Assembly: GCF_024139115.2 (NCBI RefSeq)
Contig: NW_026943174.1
Span: forward strand, 62,001-126,000
Direction of reading: 5' to 3'
Source: Armigeres subalbatus
Lineage: Eukaryota; Arthropoda; Insecta; Diptera; Culicidae
Length of the DNA: 64,000 bases
Positions 36,304-47,598 of the stretch are shown here, in pieces. Below the pieces are notes generated by a model, which saw nothing but the letters and a program-made list of their open reading frames with translations, searched no databases and had not been told where the DNA came from. The stretch's first letter is position 1. Each line of letters opens with the position of its first letter. Position numbers and translations under genes: made by a program.

Positions 36304-36701
36304 AAGCGGGGTTCCGTAGCGTAGTTGGCCACACGTTCGCCTTATAAGCGAATGGTCATGGGTTCGATTCCCAGCCCCCCACCAACCCTCGTCAGTAGTC
36401 GGATCCGCAGCCCATACGGTGGCGTTTGGGGTACGTGCCTTACCGTCACGGCTGCCTGATGACGACTGACAACTTGTTCTTCTCGGAGGCATTCCTCCAA
36501 CGTTACCCTCATTAAATGGCAACCGAACAATGCAACGATCATTGGATACTCGACATGGACAAACGAACACAATGGACTCACGATGAGATGGACTGGCAAT
36601 GACAACAAGAACGAAAAAAAAAAATCTAAAAATAGATTCTGTGTGGATGGTAGCGGTTAAAAACACAGAGTGCCTACCAAATAAATATATGAATAAAAAA
36701 A
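36304..36701 (+). mobile_element. tRNA-derived SINE (Ile-like head)
   Basis: The first ~75 bp resemble a tRNA: A-box region TAGCGTAGTTGGCC, anticodon-arm-like CGCCTTATAAGCG with TAT, and B box GGTTCGATTCC. The acceptor halves do not pair, so this is not a working tRNA gene. The tail is A-rich (AAATAAATATATGAATAAAA). A perfect 12-bp duplication ATAGTGTGCACG flanks it (36292-36303, 36702-36713). Possibly the Gecko family of Aedes, from memory only. Confidence 0.75.
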
Positions 36702-36983
36702 ATAGTGTGCACGCCTCGGCCCTCCTAACACCGAGCTAGTCATCCTGAGCTCTTCGCCCCCCTTCGTCCCTTATGCTTTGGTCCGAGTTTCTTCAGGACT
36801 TCTGATGACCAGCTTCCGAATGTTTTGGATTAAAGCTCTTCTTAGACTTTTGCTGACCTGCCCCGATAAATTCGGTACGACGCTACCCATGATTAACGCA
36901 GCCAATTCATGATCCCACGGCGCCACGCGACTTATACAACCGATTCATGGATCCCGTACTGCGATTACGTCAAAGATTAGTTA

Positions 36984-37176
36984 CCGTCGTCGGGGGTGAC
37001 AATGGGTCACTGTTTCAACTACATAGAATGCTTGTAGAATAGATTTAATATATCTGAGGACAAGAAAACTTAATTATAAGAGACCTTTTTGAACGATTTT
37101 GTCATCCGACCTCCAGACTGTCGGTGAAGGCGCTGACGCATTCTCACCACCAAACCCATTGTTCGCCCGACGACGG
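36984..37176. mobile_element. 193-bp MITE (CCGTCGTCGGGGG)
   Basis: Left end CCGTCGTCGGGGGTGACAAT, right end inverted CCGTCGTCGGGCGAACAATG. TA precedes it; TG follows, so one target base has changed. Same family as 35918-36022. Confidence 0.7.
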
Positions 37177-37266
37177 TGCTTAATTAGTTGGGATTTCCCG
37201 TGATATCCAAGAATTTTCATCCCGAATCCCGGGACAGCATAAATGGCCGGGAAATGGAAACTCTAC

Positions 37267-37849
37267 AATCAATTGAACATACTTCTGAAACTTATGCTGT
37301 CTATGGTGGATTTGGGATGCCTTTTCGATCCAGTTGATGAATTTGATCACACAAGCTTGAAGCTTAGGTTCATCAATCTACATATCTTAGGGGCGCTCCT
37401 ACACGCTACACCACTGCCACTCGATAGCGTACAGCCTTGCGCATTGCTGTCAATACTGTAAGAGTGCTCTTGCAGGAGCCTTCAAATTTCTCGGCTTTGC
37501 GCCAGATGGCCTTAGCCGTCTGCCGAGAACTACGGTTCGATTTGCCCGACTAGCAAGTTCTAACTCCACTGCAAGACCCCCAATTGTTGAAGGGTGAGGC
37601 GATCGTATCGAACTTGTGGTGGTTAGCAGCGATGCTGATTGCTTTTCACTTTTAACACTTTACGTTTTATAACTTGATCCCCTGGTACTCTACGAGGTAC
37701 CTTGATGCAGTACTAGATTAGATCTATTTCCGAAATTCCAGTTATTATATTTTTGTTTCTATTGCTGACTTTGATTGACGTAATAATACCCACCCAACTA
37801 ATTTTCTTGAGCAAAACAGATTTGATTCTAGCACTATTAGCTAAAGTTG
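37267..37849. other. Unassigned sequence left of the errantivirus
   Basis: No supported gene; the plus-strand frame at 37243-37461 overlaps an element boundary and shows no domain. Confidence 0.4.
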
Positions 37850-37853
37850 CGCG

Positions 37854-38116
37854 AGTTCGCGTTTTCGCGTTTGGGATTTCTTTTTAAAAAAGACCCAAGT
37901 CGATTGACTACTAAACTTAAACTGATTTATTGTCTTAATGTAACCTACCACCTAACCTAATAATGCCATATCAGCACCCTACACCTGGCCTCGATGCCAA
38001 TCGATGATACTGCTGACCGAGCTCCGTGCCGTCGCCGTTGCCGAGGGCACTCAAATCGCTAACGTCGGTGGTGCCATCGATGGAATGTGCTAAGTCCGGG
38101 TGGCCGGGCGTTAACT
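37854..38116 (-). repeat. Errantivirus 3' LTR (263 bp)
   Basis: In element sense it runs from AGTTAACGCCCGGCC to CGCGAACT. It differs from the 5' LTR by one substitution and a 2-bp length change in a T/A run. AATAAA (minus strand, 37926-37931) is a likely polyadenylation signal. Confidence 0.92.
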
Positions 38117-38128
38117 CGACCTTCCTTA
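38117..38128 (-). other. Polypurine tract
   Basis: In element sense AAGGAAGGTCG lies directly before the 3' LTR, the expected place and composition for the plus-strand primer. It overlaps the end of env. Confidence 0.65.
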
Positions 38129-39638
38129 GAGATGAACCTCCTGGTTCATAGTATCCACTATGGAAAAGGTTTTGAAATTTTCCAAGCCCTGCCTAGGCTC
38201 CTTTGCTCCATGATGTTCTTTGTTGCTTGGTACCGTCTGCAGCTTGATCTTGGTAGTCCTATGGAAGAAAATACTGAAGAAAATAGCAATACCGATTATG
38301 ATGGGGAGGATTGCAATTCCTCCAAACAGTGGCCAATGTGGAAAATGTAGGCTTTTGGTTTCCATGCGAAGTAGATCCAACTCCTTTCGGGTTTCTGACT
38401 GGAGTTTGTGGAGATGTTCCATGCTGATGTTCAAAACGTCTCCGTTTTTAGAGATGGTTATCCCGTCCAAAGGGAGATATATCGGTTTTCCTGCAATGTT
38501 TCTGGTTTTACTTGTGTATGGGACACCATTGATCTGTATGGTGCAATTCTCGTACTGGATTAAATACGATCCGGAGAGGATCCTCTCAGAACCGCTGCAA
38601 TCGGATGAAAAGGTGAAGTTTTCGGCGGTGTTGACAAGTATATGGTGTGTGTCAATTGAAATGACTTCTTGTTGGATAGGGTTTGATGTATAGTTGCAGA
38701 CAGCTGTTTTTCCGTCCAAGAGATTGGGTATACATGAGGAATCGGCTACTTCAGTATCTTCCAAATTGTAAATTGTTGGTTCTAGCGTGTGGACTGTAAA
38801 TTTTTCAGATGGGTGGATTAAGAAATATTTCTTGGTCGTGTGTATTTGTTGTCGATTGTGGAAGGTTGGGCAAACAAGGATCTTATGAAAGACTCGAGGA
38901 TCCAATTTCGGCAATTTGATGAACAGTATGATCTCCTGGTTGTTGGTGGCTATTGAAGTAGTGGCATAGGTGACAACTTCGGCTGACGAATGGACAGTTA
39001 CATTTTCCCTCTCTAAATCTTTCCTAAACATTTCCTTCTCATTTTTAGTTAATATTTTCCCATTTAAAATCCCTAATTTAGCTAACATTATCGTATCTAT
39101 TATATCTCCAATTTTCTCGTTTAAATCTTTAAGGTTAAAGAGAATGTTTATTGAATATAGCTCTGAAGATTTGTTCTTGAATAACTGAATAGCTTCTTTA
39201 GTCTTGAAAACGGATTCCTTTAGCTGAAGAGTCATTTCTCTGTTAATTTTGACTTGCTTGTTATTATTGTAGATGAGATTGTTAATGCTATTGTTAATCA
39301 ATTTTAAATCATTTGCATCAGGTGACCCAGCAATAAATTTCCAAACAGTTCCTACAGCATCCCATCTTCTTTGCCTTCTAATAGGGATTATACTTTCCAA
39401 AGACTTATTAATTTCATCGAATTTTTGTAGTATTATTTCCGAAAATTGGTTTTTATCTATTTCATCAAATCTATTCCTGAGATCTACGACATGTGTTCTT
39501 AATGACTCTATGCTGAAGTGGTGGATGTAACGATACGATGAATATTTTAATCTGCTCATTCCGTGGTCGAAGACGAAAATAGGTTGTTCCAGTCGTTGTA
39601 TGTGTAACGTCCATGCTTCTGTCAGTAGGGATGAGATT
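38126..39638 (-). CDS. env: Errantivirus env (fusion-type envelope protein), open
   Basis: Open from a likely splice acceptor (AG at 39639-39640) to the stop at 38126; the longest methionine-started part is 477 residues from 39559. Residues 61-65 are a furin-type site (RRQRR), followed by a hydrophobic stretch from residue 66 like a fusion peptide. A membrane segment lies at about 413-432, with a 45-residue cytoplasmic tail. Several N-glycosylation sequons (for example NVT, NYT, NFT, NCT) are present. The layout is that of errantivirus envelopes, which are related to baculovirus F proteins. Errantivirus env is normally made from a spliced RNA, which fits the lack of an upstream ATG. It stops next to the 3' LTR. 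Plus-strand frames opposite are shadows. Confidence 0.85.
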
Positions 39639-39742
39639 CTGAAAAAGGTTGGAGTTTGTCAGTCAAATTTGTCTGATTTTTATGTCGTTTTTGTGGACAC
39701 GTCTACCGTCATCTGTTTTTATTGTGCTTTTATTGACCTTAG

Positions 39743-40400
39743 CTATTTTAATCTTTTTATATCGTGGGGTCGTTTTACTCTACGTCTTGTCTTTTCGTAT
39801 GCGTCAATTCCTGCTTTAATTTCTGTATGTTTTGTCTTTTGATTGTGACGTTTCAGGTCTTTAGTCTGTGTCGCCAGCAAATTTCTATAAACGGTTTCAC
39901 ATATTGTCGAGCTTTGAGAGCTGGGAATGACTACTTCGTATGGGGTATGTTTCGTGGTGGAGTGAATGGTGTTGTTGTACTTTATTATTGAAATGTCCAT
40001 GATTTCTTGTAGGGTTTGATTTGGATTCTCAGCTTTGCTTATTCGATAAATTTCTAGTAAAGTCGAATGGAAGCGTTCTACGATCCCATTCATCTCGCTT
40101 CGACCAGTAGCCACTATATATGGCGTGATTTTGTTGGTGTTATAAAAATTTACTAGCTCACCCGTCATGAATGACTTTTCCTGGTCCATGACCAAGGTTT
40201 CAGGAAAACTAAATTTTGATAACACTTCCTTTACAGCCGGAATAAGGTCTACAGCGGCTCTCGATTCAATTAAACGAGCTTGAGCATACTTTGAGAATTT
40301 ATCGACATAAGTTAAGTACTGAAGATTGTCTATGAAGAGAATGTCGATGTGAGCTATTTGAAACGGTCGATTAGGTATTGGGGTTTTTTGGATAGGGAAG
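39743..40400 (-). pseudogene. pol: Errantivirus integrase
   Basis: The 160-residue frame from 40225 carries the second catalytic Asp (residue 14, in LVMDQEKS) and the Glu (residue 50, in MNGIVERFHS), 35 residues apart, as in retroviral D,D35E integrases. The first Asp lies upstream near 40360 in another frame. The frame ends in a basic C-terminus at 39743. Frameshifts separate it from the RNase H frame. Confidence 0.85.
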
Positions 40401-41379
40401 TGAATAGGGCTTCTATCATATTTATTTTCATGACAAATTCGGCAATTTTTATAAAGTCATGCAATGTTTGAGAAAGCTTTGGAAAATAAAACTTCCTCAA
40501 AAGCTGCCATTTATTTTCATCTGCGCCGCGGTGCGCACGATAATGTTCTTTGTGTATCAAATCCCACTGCTCGTTCTCTTCTCGGACATCCTGGAGTTGA
40601 CGTTGAGTGAAACGGATTTTTAACAGCTTTTTATCTCCAAAGTGAGTTTTATACACTTCCTGTAATTTACCCATAATTTCCTCAGTTGTTAAGAGTCCGT
40701 TTAACTTATTAACATCAAAATGGTTTTTCAATACCTGCAATAGAGAATTGTCGTTAATATCACTGATAAAAACATTTACTCTGGTGAAATTTTCAAAGGG
40801 GTGTTCTGTATTGACTTTATCGGGACCTTTGTTCAAAATAACCTGGTGTCTAAATACATTAATAGGAGATTCCGTAGATTTGATATAGAAATGATCACTA
40901 TTTTCTGCTGAGTGTTGTGTAGCAGTCATGGAACACACTATTCGACTCAAAGCATCAGCAACCACATTGCTTTTGCCTGGCTTGTATTCAATGGTATAAT
41001 CGTGTTCTTCCAAATATGCCTTCCAACGCTTAAGCTTTGCATTTGTATTTTTTGCTGATAGAGAAAAAGTTAAAGGTTGATGATCTGTGAGAATTTTGAA
41101 TTTGGAACCGTATAAATAGTTCCTAAACGTTTGTAGTGCCCAAAATATGGCTAACATCTCCTTTTCTGGTACTGAGAATCCTTCTTCGGATTTCGAGAGA
41201 GTTCTGGAGGCGAAATGGATAGGCTTATCTTTACCTGCCTCACCTTGCGACAAGACGGCTCCGATGGCGAAATCAGATGCATCGGTTGTGAGAATGAAAG
41301 GCTTGCTATAGTCGGGATAAATTAAAATGTCTGAGGAAGATAAAATACTTTTCATTTTCCTAAAACAGTTTGATTCCAC
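40354..41379 (-). pseudogene. pol: Errantivirus RNase H and integrase zinc-binding region
   Basis: A 341-residue frame. Residues ~28-130 are RNase H: LTTDASDFAIGAVLSQ, the Glu of VPEKEMLAIFWALQ, LTDHQPLTF, and YKPGKSNVVADALSR. From ~275 the integrase N-terminal region begins (HxxxH of LIHKEHYRAHRGADEN). The frame then shifts before the second Cys pair. Confidence 0.85.
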
Positions 41380-41726
41380 TTCGTTAAATTTGATCTTTTA
41401 TTTGAGGTACATCCCTCCCTCTCAGAAGGCTTGTAAGGGGTTTTGCGATTTTCGCAAAGTCCTTTACGAACCGTCTGTAATAGCCCATCATTCCTAAGAA
41501 TGATCTCAGCTCTTTGATTGTTGATGGTTCGGGATACTTCTCTATCGCTTCAATTTTTTTATGTTTGGTTTAAGACCCTTAGATGTGATGACATAACCGA
41601 GAAACTCAATTTCTTTATGTAAGAATTCTGACTTATCCAATTGAATTTTCAGATTAGCATCATTCAGCGCCTTTAAAATTATCTCGAGATTCTTAAGTGC
41701 TTCTTCGAGTGTTTTGCCAAATATGA

Positions 41727-42444
41727 TTACGTCATCAATATAGACGTAACATATTTTCCCAATATGTTCCTTAATATATCATCGATTGCACGTTGAAATA
41801 TCGCGGGAGCGTTCTTGAGTCCAAATGGCATACGAGTAAACTCGTATTTGCCATTATTAATCGAGAAAGCAGTTTTCTCGATGTCACTCTCTTTCATTTT
41901 TATCTGGTGAAAACCAGATGCCAAATCGAGGGTGATAAAATATTGTTGACCTTTTAATTGGTCAATAACATAGTTTATTTCAGGCATCGGGTACCTGTCT
42001 GATAAAGTTTTTCATTTAATTTTCGGTAGTCTACTACCATTCGAAATTTTTTCTCTCCGGAGGCATCGGATTTCTCTGGAACAATCCATACTGGGGACGT
42101 CCAAGCGGATCGTGATGGCCTTATAATTCCATCATCGAGAAGTTTTTAACTTGTTTATTTACCTCTGTTGCATATGCAGCAGGGTATGGATAAACTTTTT
42201 GGTGGATTGGAATATCATCCGCGGTGTTTATAGCACACTCAATTACGGTACTGCAAGTCAGTTTTGCATCGGGCTGATGAAACACTTCTTGATGCCGTTC
42301 AATCACCTCGAATAATTTGTCCTTCTCGTCGGCTGAAAGATGAGCCGTTCTGAGCATTTTGTCTACGTTGCTTGCCCGTGGTTCGAGTGCCAATTGTTGG
42401 GGTAGGCAACTGGATGGTCTTGGATTTGTTTCAGGAACTAACAA
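41727..42444 (-). pseudogene. pol: Errantivirus reverse transcriptase
   Basis: Two main frames. 42121-42444 covers the start of RT (IPIHQKVYPYPAAY). 41727-41987 has the first catalytic Asp in FITLDLASGFHQIKM and MPFGLKNAPAIFQR. The active site YIDD follows at about 41727-41746 but in another frame, so the catalytic core is split by a frameshift. The thumb region (41380-41720) is also broken. Confidence 0.88.
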
Positions 42445-42522
42445 TTTGTGTGGGGAATATTGAAGAAGGGGAATAGTCAGAAATTCATTGTCTTTACTTA
42501 GCTGGAGAGTGTTATTTTGAGG

Positions 42523-42792
42523 TCAATCTTTGCGCTGAGTACGTTTAATATTCCGGTACCTATTATACCGTGAAAAATGGGTGAAAATCATGTAGTAGAA
42601 ATTGTGCTCGGTAATGTATTTTTGGTCTAAAAATTCAATATCAATCGCCGAGTTAGCGCTGAATTTCCCATTAGCGCTACTGATACCATTTGCCGTGAAA
42701 TGATACGGTTTTGTTAATGAATAATTGTATGCTAGCATTGGATGTATTAGGTTTATATTTGCCCCTGTATCAATTAAAAGGGAATTCGCCAA
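42523..42792 (-). pseudogene. pol: Errantivirus aspartic protease
   Basis: A short frame beginning next to LLIDTGANINLIHP; the DTG triad (residues 8-10) is the retropepsin active site, which would act as a homodimer to process Gag-Pol. It ends at 42523, before the RT frame. Confidence 0.8.
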
Positions 42793-43089
42793 TGTTTGTT
42801 TGAAGGTTTATGTAAGGCATCGTTGGGGTTACCAACGGGGAGCCATTCTAAAAATTTGCGTGCTGTTCTTGTTGTTCAGTAGCATTCTGTTTTGGCGGAG
42901 CGGTACCAGAGGCTTCTCCTATTTCAAAGCTGTCAGCAGGAGGCGCTTCGTCATATGAGCCGTCCTGCATGGGATATGGGCTCGGATAATCTGGATAGCA
43001 CTCGTTGTAGCACGGTTGATCGTACTGATAAGCATACTGGTTGTAATTATCGTAATTATCATAATAATCATAAACAGGGTATGCGTTTT

Positions 43090-43499
43090 CTAACGGATGT
43101 GCTTGTCGTTTGACATTTTGGTGATATTGTTGAGAAGCTGGCCTTTTAAATTCATTGGCGGCCGATTACCATAATTTACGAATTTCGATTGTTGACTCAG
43201 GTCAACTTCCATGGCTTCTACTCTTTGGGAAGTTTGAGGTGACCTGAAGGGGTTTTGTGAAAATGGATTGTATGAGAATGCATTTTGGGAAGGCTGATGC
43301 CTAAATGGGTTGGTTTGCAAGGGACTCTGGGAGGTAAAGCATAATTTTGAGGCACACTAGGCCTTCTTGGAGGTAATGGTGGCGGTAGTAGAATTTTGTG
43401 ATTTAAAAACTGTGTCCTGGAAGGTATTTTTGGAGGTTCCTTTGGCTTAGGCAATGATTGGCCACCATGTTCGTTTCGGAAGGGGGCAGAACGGATATG
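43090..43499 (-). pseudogene. gag: Errantivirus gag, C-terminal part
   Basis: Two overlapping frames (43218-43505 and 43090-43320) rich in Pro, Ser, Asn and Phe (PPPLPPRRPS; NPFSQNPFR). No CCHC knuckle, as is usual for errantivirus Gag. The left boundary with the nested element is at 43498/43499; the first few residues of the reported frame come from that insert's terminus. Confidence 0.7.
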
Positions 43500-44817
43500 G
43501 GTCATTCCGCGCCAAGTGACCGAGAAAAAGTGAAAACTTGCAGTTGAATACTATGAATTCCAACCAAAATATGTGTATCTACTTACTTTGGGCCTACATT
43601 TTGAAAAAGCATTTGATCCGACCGTTTGAGCCGCCCCTCCGGCCAAACACTCCTCCTCGTTTTTGAAGATTTTTAAAAACATGTCATTTTCAATAATCGA
43701 TATCTCCGCCCCTGATGAAGCTACAAAAAACGTTAGTACCAGTTTTCCGCTTGAAATTTTGTGAAGATTTTACAAAAAATATTTCAGATGCAAAGCAGTG
43801 TTGCCAACTACATTATTTTTATAAAAAAAATAAAAAAATGCATTTTTCTCAAAATACGTATAATTTTTTTTTAGATTTCTCAGCGGATTTGAGTTTATCA
43901 GGCAATTTCCTGTCAGAAACACTTATCGTTACAAAGTAAAATGAGCAGTTGCTGAGTTATGGCGGTTTTAGTTAGGTATAATCGAAGGTTTTCATTCAGC
44001 ATATCGTTCAATTCGTTCTGTAAAGGTAAACAACTATGATAATGTAGTTTTTTTAGTTTTATTCGAATAATTTACAAAAAAAGACATATTTTTGCAGCAC
44101 ATAATGCTTTTGGGGCCAGTGTTGCCAGATTTCCACTGAATATGTTTTAATGGTTTAAAATTATTTTTGCAATTCCTGATCATAATACCTGGTTTACAGT
44201 TCTTCTTTGATAAAACGGCCTACTTTTCCATCCCAACGAAATGGGTGATGTAATGACCATTATGCAACTCAAATGGGTTGCATAAATTTCATTATAGCAC
44301 TCATTTGGGTACTGTAATGAAAAACCAACATTAGGACAGTAGTTACATGACTGCATACTGCTCAATTAGCTCTGCTGGTGGGCTACAAAGGTTCAGTTTC
44401 AGAAGATCTTTAAACGAGGGAAATGCTTTGATTCCATTAACTTCAATAAGATCAAGTTTTGCTCCCGTAAACATCAGTTTGAAGTACTCGTGGATTACAC
44501 ATACACATACTGTATGAGTGCCTGCTGCTCCTGCTAAAACGCATTCGGGCGGCCGATGTTCGGCGAATTTGATAAATCCAATTTGTTAAAAAAAACATTT
44601 TTTCCTTGAAGAGGGCATATATTTCAGACAGATTCGCTAGAACCAAACGCTTCTGTTTCTGCACCCGTTTTCATCCTTCACGCATGCTTTTGTACTCTTT
44701 TTTCCCTGCCAGTTCCTTGCTTACGTCGGCCTCGCGATAGAAATCCTGAACTTTTTGTACGATTTCTTGTTGGAGGGGATTACCCCTCTTAAGATTGGGG
44801 CAGCACAATAGTAGTTT

Positions 44818-45490
44818 GTGCAACTAGTTGCAAAAAGATTGTGTCGTCTAATGTCCAATCACTACACTTTGAATGCACATCTTTTCAGAGTGGGGCTCTC
44901 GGAAGGAAATCTCTGTGTTTGCGGCGAGCATTATCAGGACATCGATCATGTCGTGTGGGCGTGCGAGGAGCATCGTGGCCTCAGATCTGCGTTAACTGAA
45001 CATCTCCGGGTCCGAGGAAAACAACCAAAGCCTATTAGGGAAGTGTTGTCGGGCCTTGATCTCGAGTACATGTCCCTGGTCCACCAATTTTTGAAAGTTG
45101 CTGATGTAAGACTGTAATCATTCCCCTGTCTGTCGTACCCCATTACGAATGTCTTCCTCTTGTTGTACATTTCAATGTCTGTCGTTAATCCCTTCCGTAT
45201 GTCTTCCTCTCGTCGTTGTCTCCCAAAAAAAAGTTTGTTTGTCCCGTTACAGATGCGAAAATGCGAGGAATGTCAACTTTGTGAACATCAGCATCGTAAT
45301 TACTTAAGCACCCTAAAATCCTTTCCTTTCCTACTGTATTATTGTATTCCTTAACCTCGACCAAACCGCGAGTCTTTCGGTTCCCCAAAACTAACACTAT
45401 GTATAAGAATCGATAAATGTATTGTTAAACTTGATATCGGCTCCGTAACGCTTCACAGCAAATGAGCCTTCCAAATAAACGAAAGATTTA
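44818..45490 (+). pseudogene. LOA-clade LINE, 3' end (RNase H/C-terminal zinc motif)
   Basis: A 99-residue frame with RLMSNHYTLNAHLFRVGLS, then CVCGEHYQDIDHVVWACEEH, the cysteine-histidine motif at the C-terminus of LOA/I-group LINE polyproteins (Lian-like in mosquitoes). The frame ends at 45117, and a ~370-bp 3' UTR follows to AAATAAACGAAAGATTTAAAA. 5'-truncated and carried within the nested element. Confidence 0.75.
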
Positions 45491-45565
45491 AAAAAAGTTG
45501 CAAAAAGATGATTTTTTCAGCACGAGTTTTACGTTTATCAAACGAGGCTTGCCGAGGATTGGTTT

Positions 45566-46000
45566 TAGATTGGATTTGGATTGAATTTCAAACGATTTGG
45601 ATTAGTTTTGTATTGGATTGAATTTGGATAGGATTTTTATCAGCTTTGGATTGGATTAGATTTGGATCTGAATTGGATCAGATTTTGATTGAATTTAGAT
45701 TGGATTAGATTTAGATTGAATTTGGATCTGACTTGAATTGGATTTGTATATGATTTGACTGAATTCTGATTTGCTTTGGTTTGAATTTGGTTTAGATACG
45801 GGTTGGATTTCGAATAGATATTTCAATTGAATTTATATTGTTTTTGGATTGGACAAGGATTTTGACGACCAGCACAGTTCAGCATTCATATTTTCACCTG
45901 TTTTGGATACCTAAAGAAAGCTATTCACTTCTTAAAATTTGTTTTTCGTGTTGTTATTCCAAATCTAATCATTACTCATAAGATTCAAATCTAAAAGCTG
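45566..46000. repeat. GGATTTGGATTGAA-rich repeat
   Basis: Degenerate array of TTTGGATTGGA words. Reverse complement of 19317-19737. It runs without a break into the GGGTCATTCC arm at ~46000. Confidence 0.8.
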
Positions 46001-46979
46001 GTATACATTTTTAGGCCAAAAAAGGGACTCAAGTATGAATCAAGAGTTGTCTTTCGCGGCACATCAATGATTATCCCGCGACTGCCCTGGGGGTCGATAA
46101 GTGTTTTTGACAATCCGCTGAGAAATTAAAAAAAAATATACGTATTTTGAGAAAAATGCTATTTTTTATTTTTTTTAGAAAAATAATGTAGTTGGCAACA
46201 CTGCTTTGCATCTGAAATATTTTTTATAAAATCTTCACAAAATTTCAAGCGGAAAACTGGTACTGACGTTTTTTGTAGCTTTATCAGGGGCGGAGATATC
46301 GATTATTGAAAATGGCATGTTTTTTAAAATCTTCAAAAACGGGGAGGAGTGTTTGGCCGGAGGGGCGGCTCAAACGGTCGGATAAAATGCTTTTTCGAAA
46401 TGTGGGCTCAAAGTAAGTAGATACACATATTTTGGTTGGAATTCATAGTATTCACCTGCAAGTTTTCACTTTTTCTCGGTCCCTTGGCGCGGAATGACCC
46501 AAATGAGATTTACTAAAGCTGCCATATCTCAGCAACGGCGCATTTTACTTTGTATCGATAAGTGTTTCGGACTGGAAAAAGTCTGCTAAGCTCGAATCCG
46601 TTGAGAAATCGAAGAAAAAAATATACGTATTTTGAGAAAAATGCTTTTTTATTATTTTGTGGGAAAAATAATATAGTTGGCAACACTGCTTAGCATTCAA
46701 AGTATTTTTTCTAAAAACTTCATTAAATTTCAAGCGGAAAACTGGTATTAAAGTTTCTTGTAGCTTTATCGGGGGCTGAGATATCGATATTTGAAAATAG
46801 CATGCTTTTAAAAATCTCCAAAAACAGGGAGGGGTTTCTGGTCGAAGGGGCGGTTCAATCACCATGGTCATATGGTTATTCAAAATAATGGACCAAAATT
46901 AATATGTGCTAGGTATTTTTCATTATTTTTAAATAGGTTAATTGCACGTGCTCGGTCACTTGGCGCGGAATGACCCATA

Positions 46980-47317
46980 TCTAAATTATAATATTCAGTG
47001 CAGAAGTTGTAAGCTTGACCCAAAGTTTTTGGGTTTGTACTTTTTAACAGGATGCTCAGAGGTTTATCCAATCCTCTGATAAATGCATCGAGTGACTTGT
47101 CACGGAAGTAGTCGATATGTGCTGCGGCATTCGGTCGCAGTTTATCGTCCGTTTGTATCTGAGCAATTATCAATGATAATAATTCATTGACGCGGCTGTA
47201 ATAACTGCTGAGGCTTTCCTCGGCAGATTTTCTTATAGATGTTAATTGGAAATCTAACGTCTTAACATCGCGTCGGTCACGATAATACAGGATTAACGTG
47301 TTTTTATATCCGTCCAA
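46980..47317 (-). pseudogene. gag: Errantivirus gag, central part
   Basis: A frame carrying LILYYRDRRDVKTLDFQLTS, FIRGLDKPLSILLKSTNP and YNFCTEYYNLD, the capsid-like region of Gypsy-group Gag. It is cut at 46980 by the nested element; residues beyond that come from the insert. A frameshift near 47300 separates it from the N-terminal part. Confidence 0.8.
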
Positions 47318-47598
47318 GAGGACGAGACATTATTCGCATTCAAAATATCGGCAGCTTCGCCGTCAATTTTCCGGCGCACTGACCGTTCAAGGATATTAAT
47401 TTGCGACGGTGTCGCACCGTTGTCGCGGTAAGTTCTGAGAATGGAATCAACATCGGTGATCCAATCAATAAGTCTGGTAGGATCACCCTTGAAAATTTTA
47501 ATTTCCTTGACAAAGTCTGGAACTTTGCCTAAATCAATAAACTGTTGAATGCTCATAGCAGGAGGCGGGGGCACTGGATTAGGGTTAGGATTCATCAT
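47293..47598 (-). pseudogene. gag: Errantivirus gag, N-terminal part
   Basis: The likely start is the MM pair at 47593-47598 (MMNPNPNPVPPPP), preferred over the longer frame from 47661 because the upstream part is leader-like. It has FKGDPTRLIDWITDVDSILR, a typical early Gag block. The frame stops at 47293 through a frameshift. Confidence 0.75.

Larger units (their letters stand above)
35605..37266. mobile_element. Possible CCCGGGA-ended element with nested inserts
   Basis: AGAGTTTCCATCCCGGGAA at ~35608 is matched in inverted form by CCGGGAAATGGAAACTCT at ~37249-37266. CCCGGGAT motifs recur near both ends. Two small MITEs and a SINE sit inside. The boundaries are loosely supported. Confidence 0.4.
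43499..46976. mobile_element. Nested GGGTCATTCCGCGCC element inside gag
   Basis: Starts GGGTCATTCCGCGCCAAGTG and ends in the inverse. ATAT lies on both sides (43495-43498 and 46977-46980), a 4-bp target duplication within gag. The left arm (to ~43975) and the right arms (46080-46500, 46500-46976) are related ~450-480-bp units. The interior holds a LOA-type LINE tail and a GGATTT-rich repeat. No transposase seen, so it was mobilised in trans. Boundaries may be off by 1-2 bp. Confidence 0.8.

Noticed and set aside
36304..36380. tRNA-Ile gene
   Set aside because: The acceptor stem does not pair and the sequence continues into a SINE body with tail and target duplication.
36277..36666. 129-residue minus-strand frame
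   Set aside because: Antisense of the SINE.
38220..38693. 157-residue plus-strand frame
   Set aside because: Shadow of env on the opposite strand.
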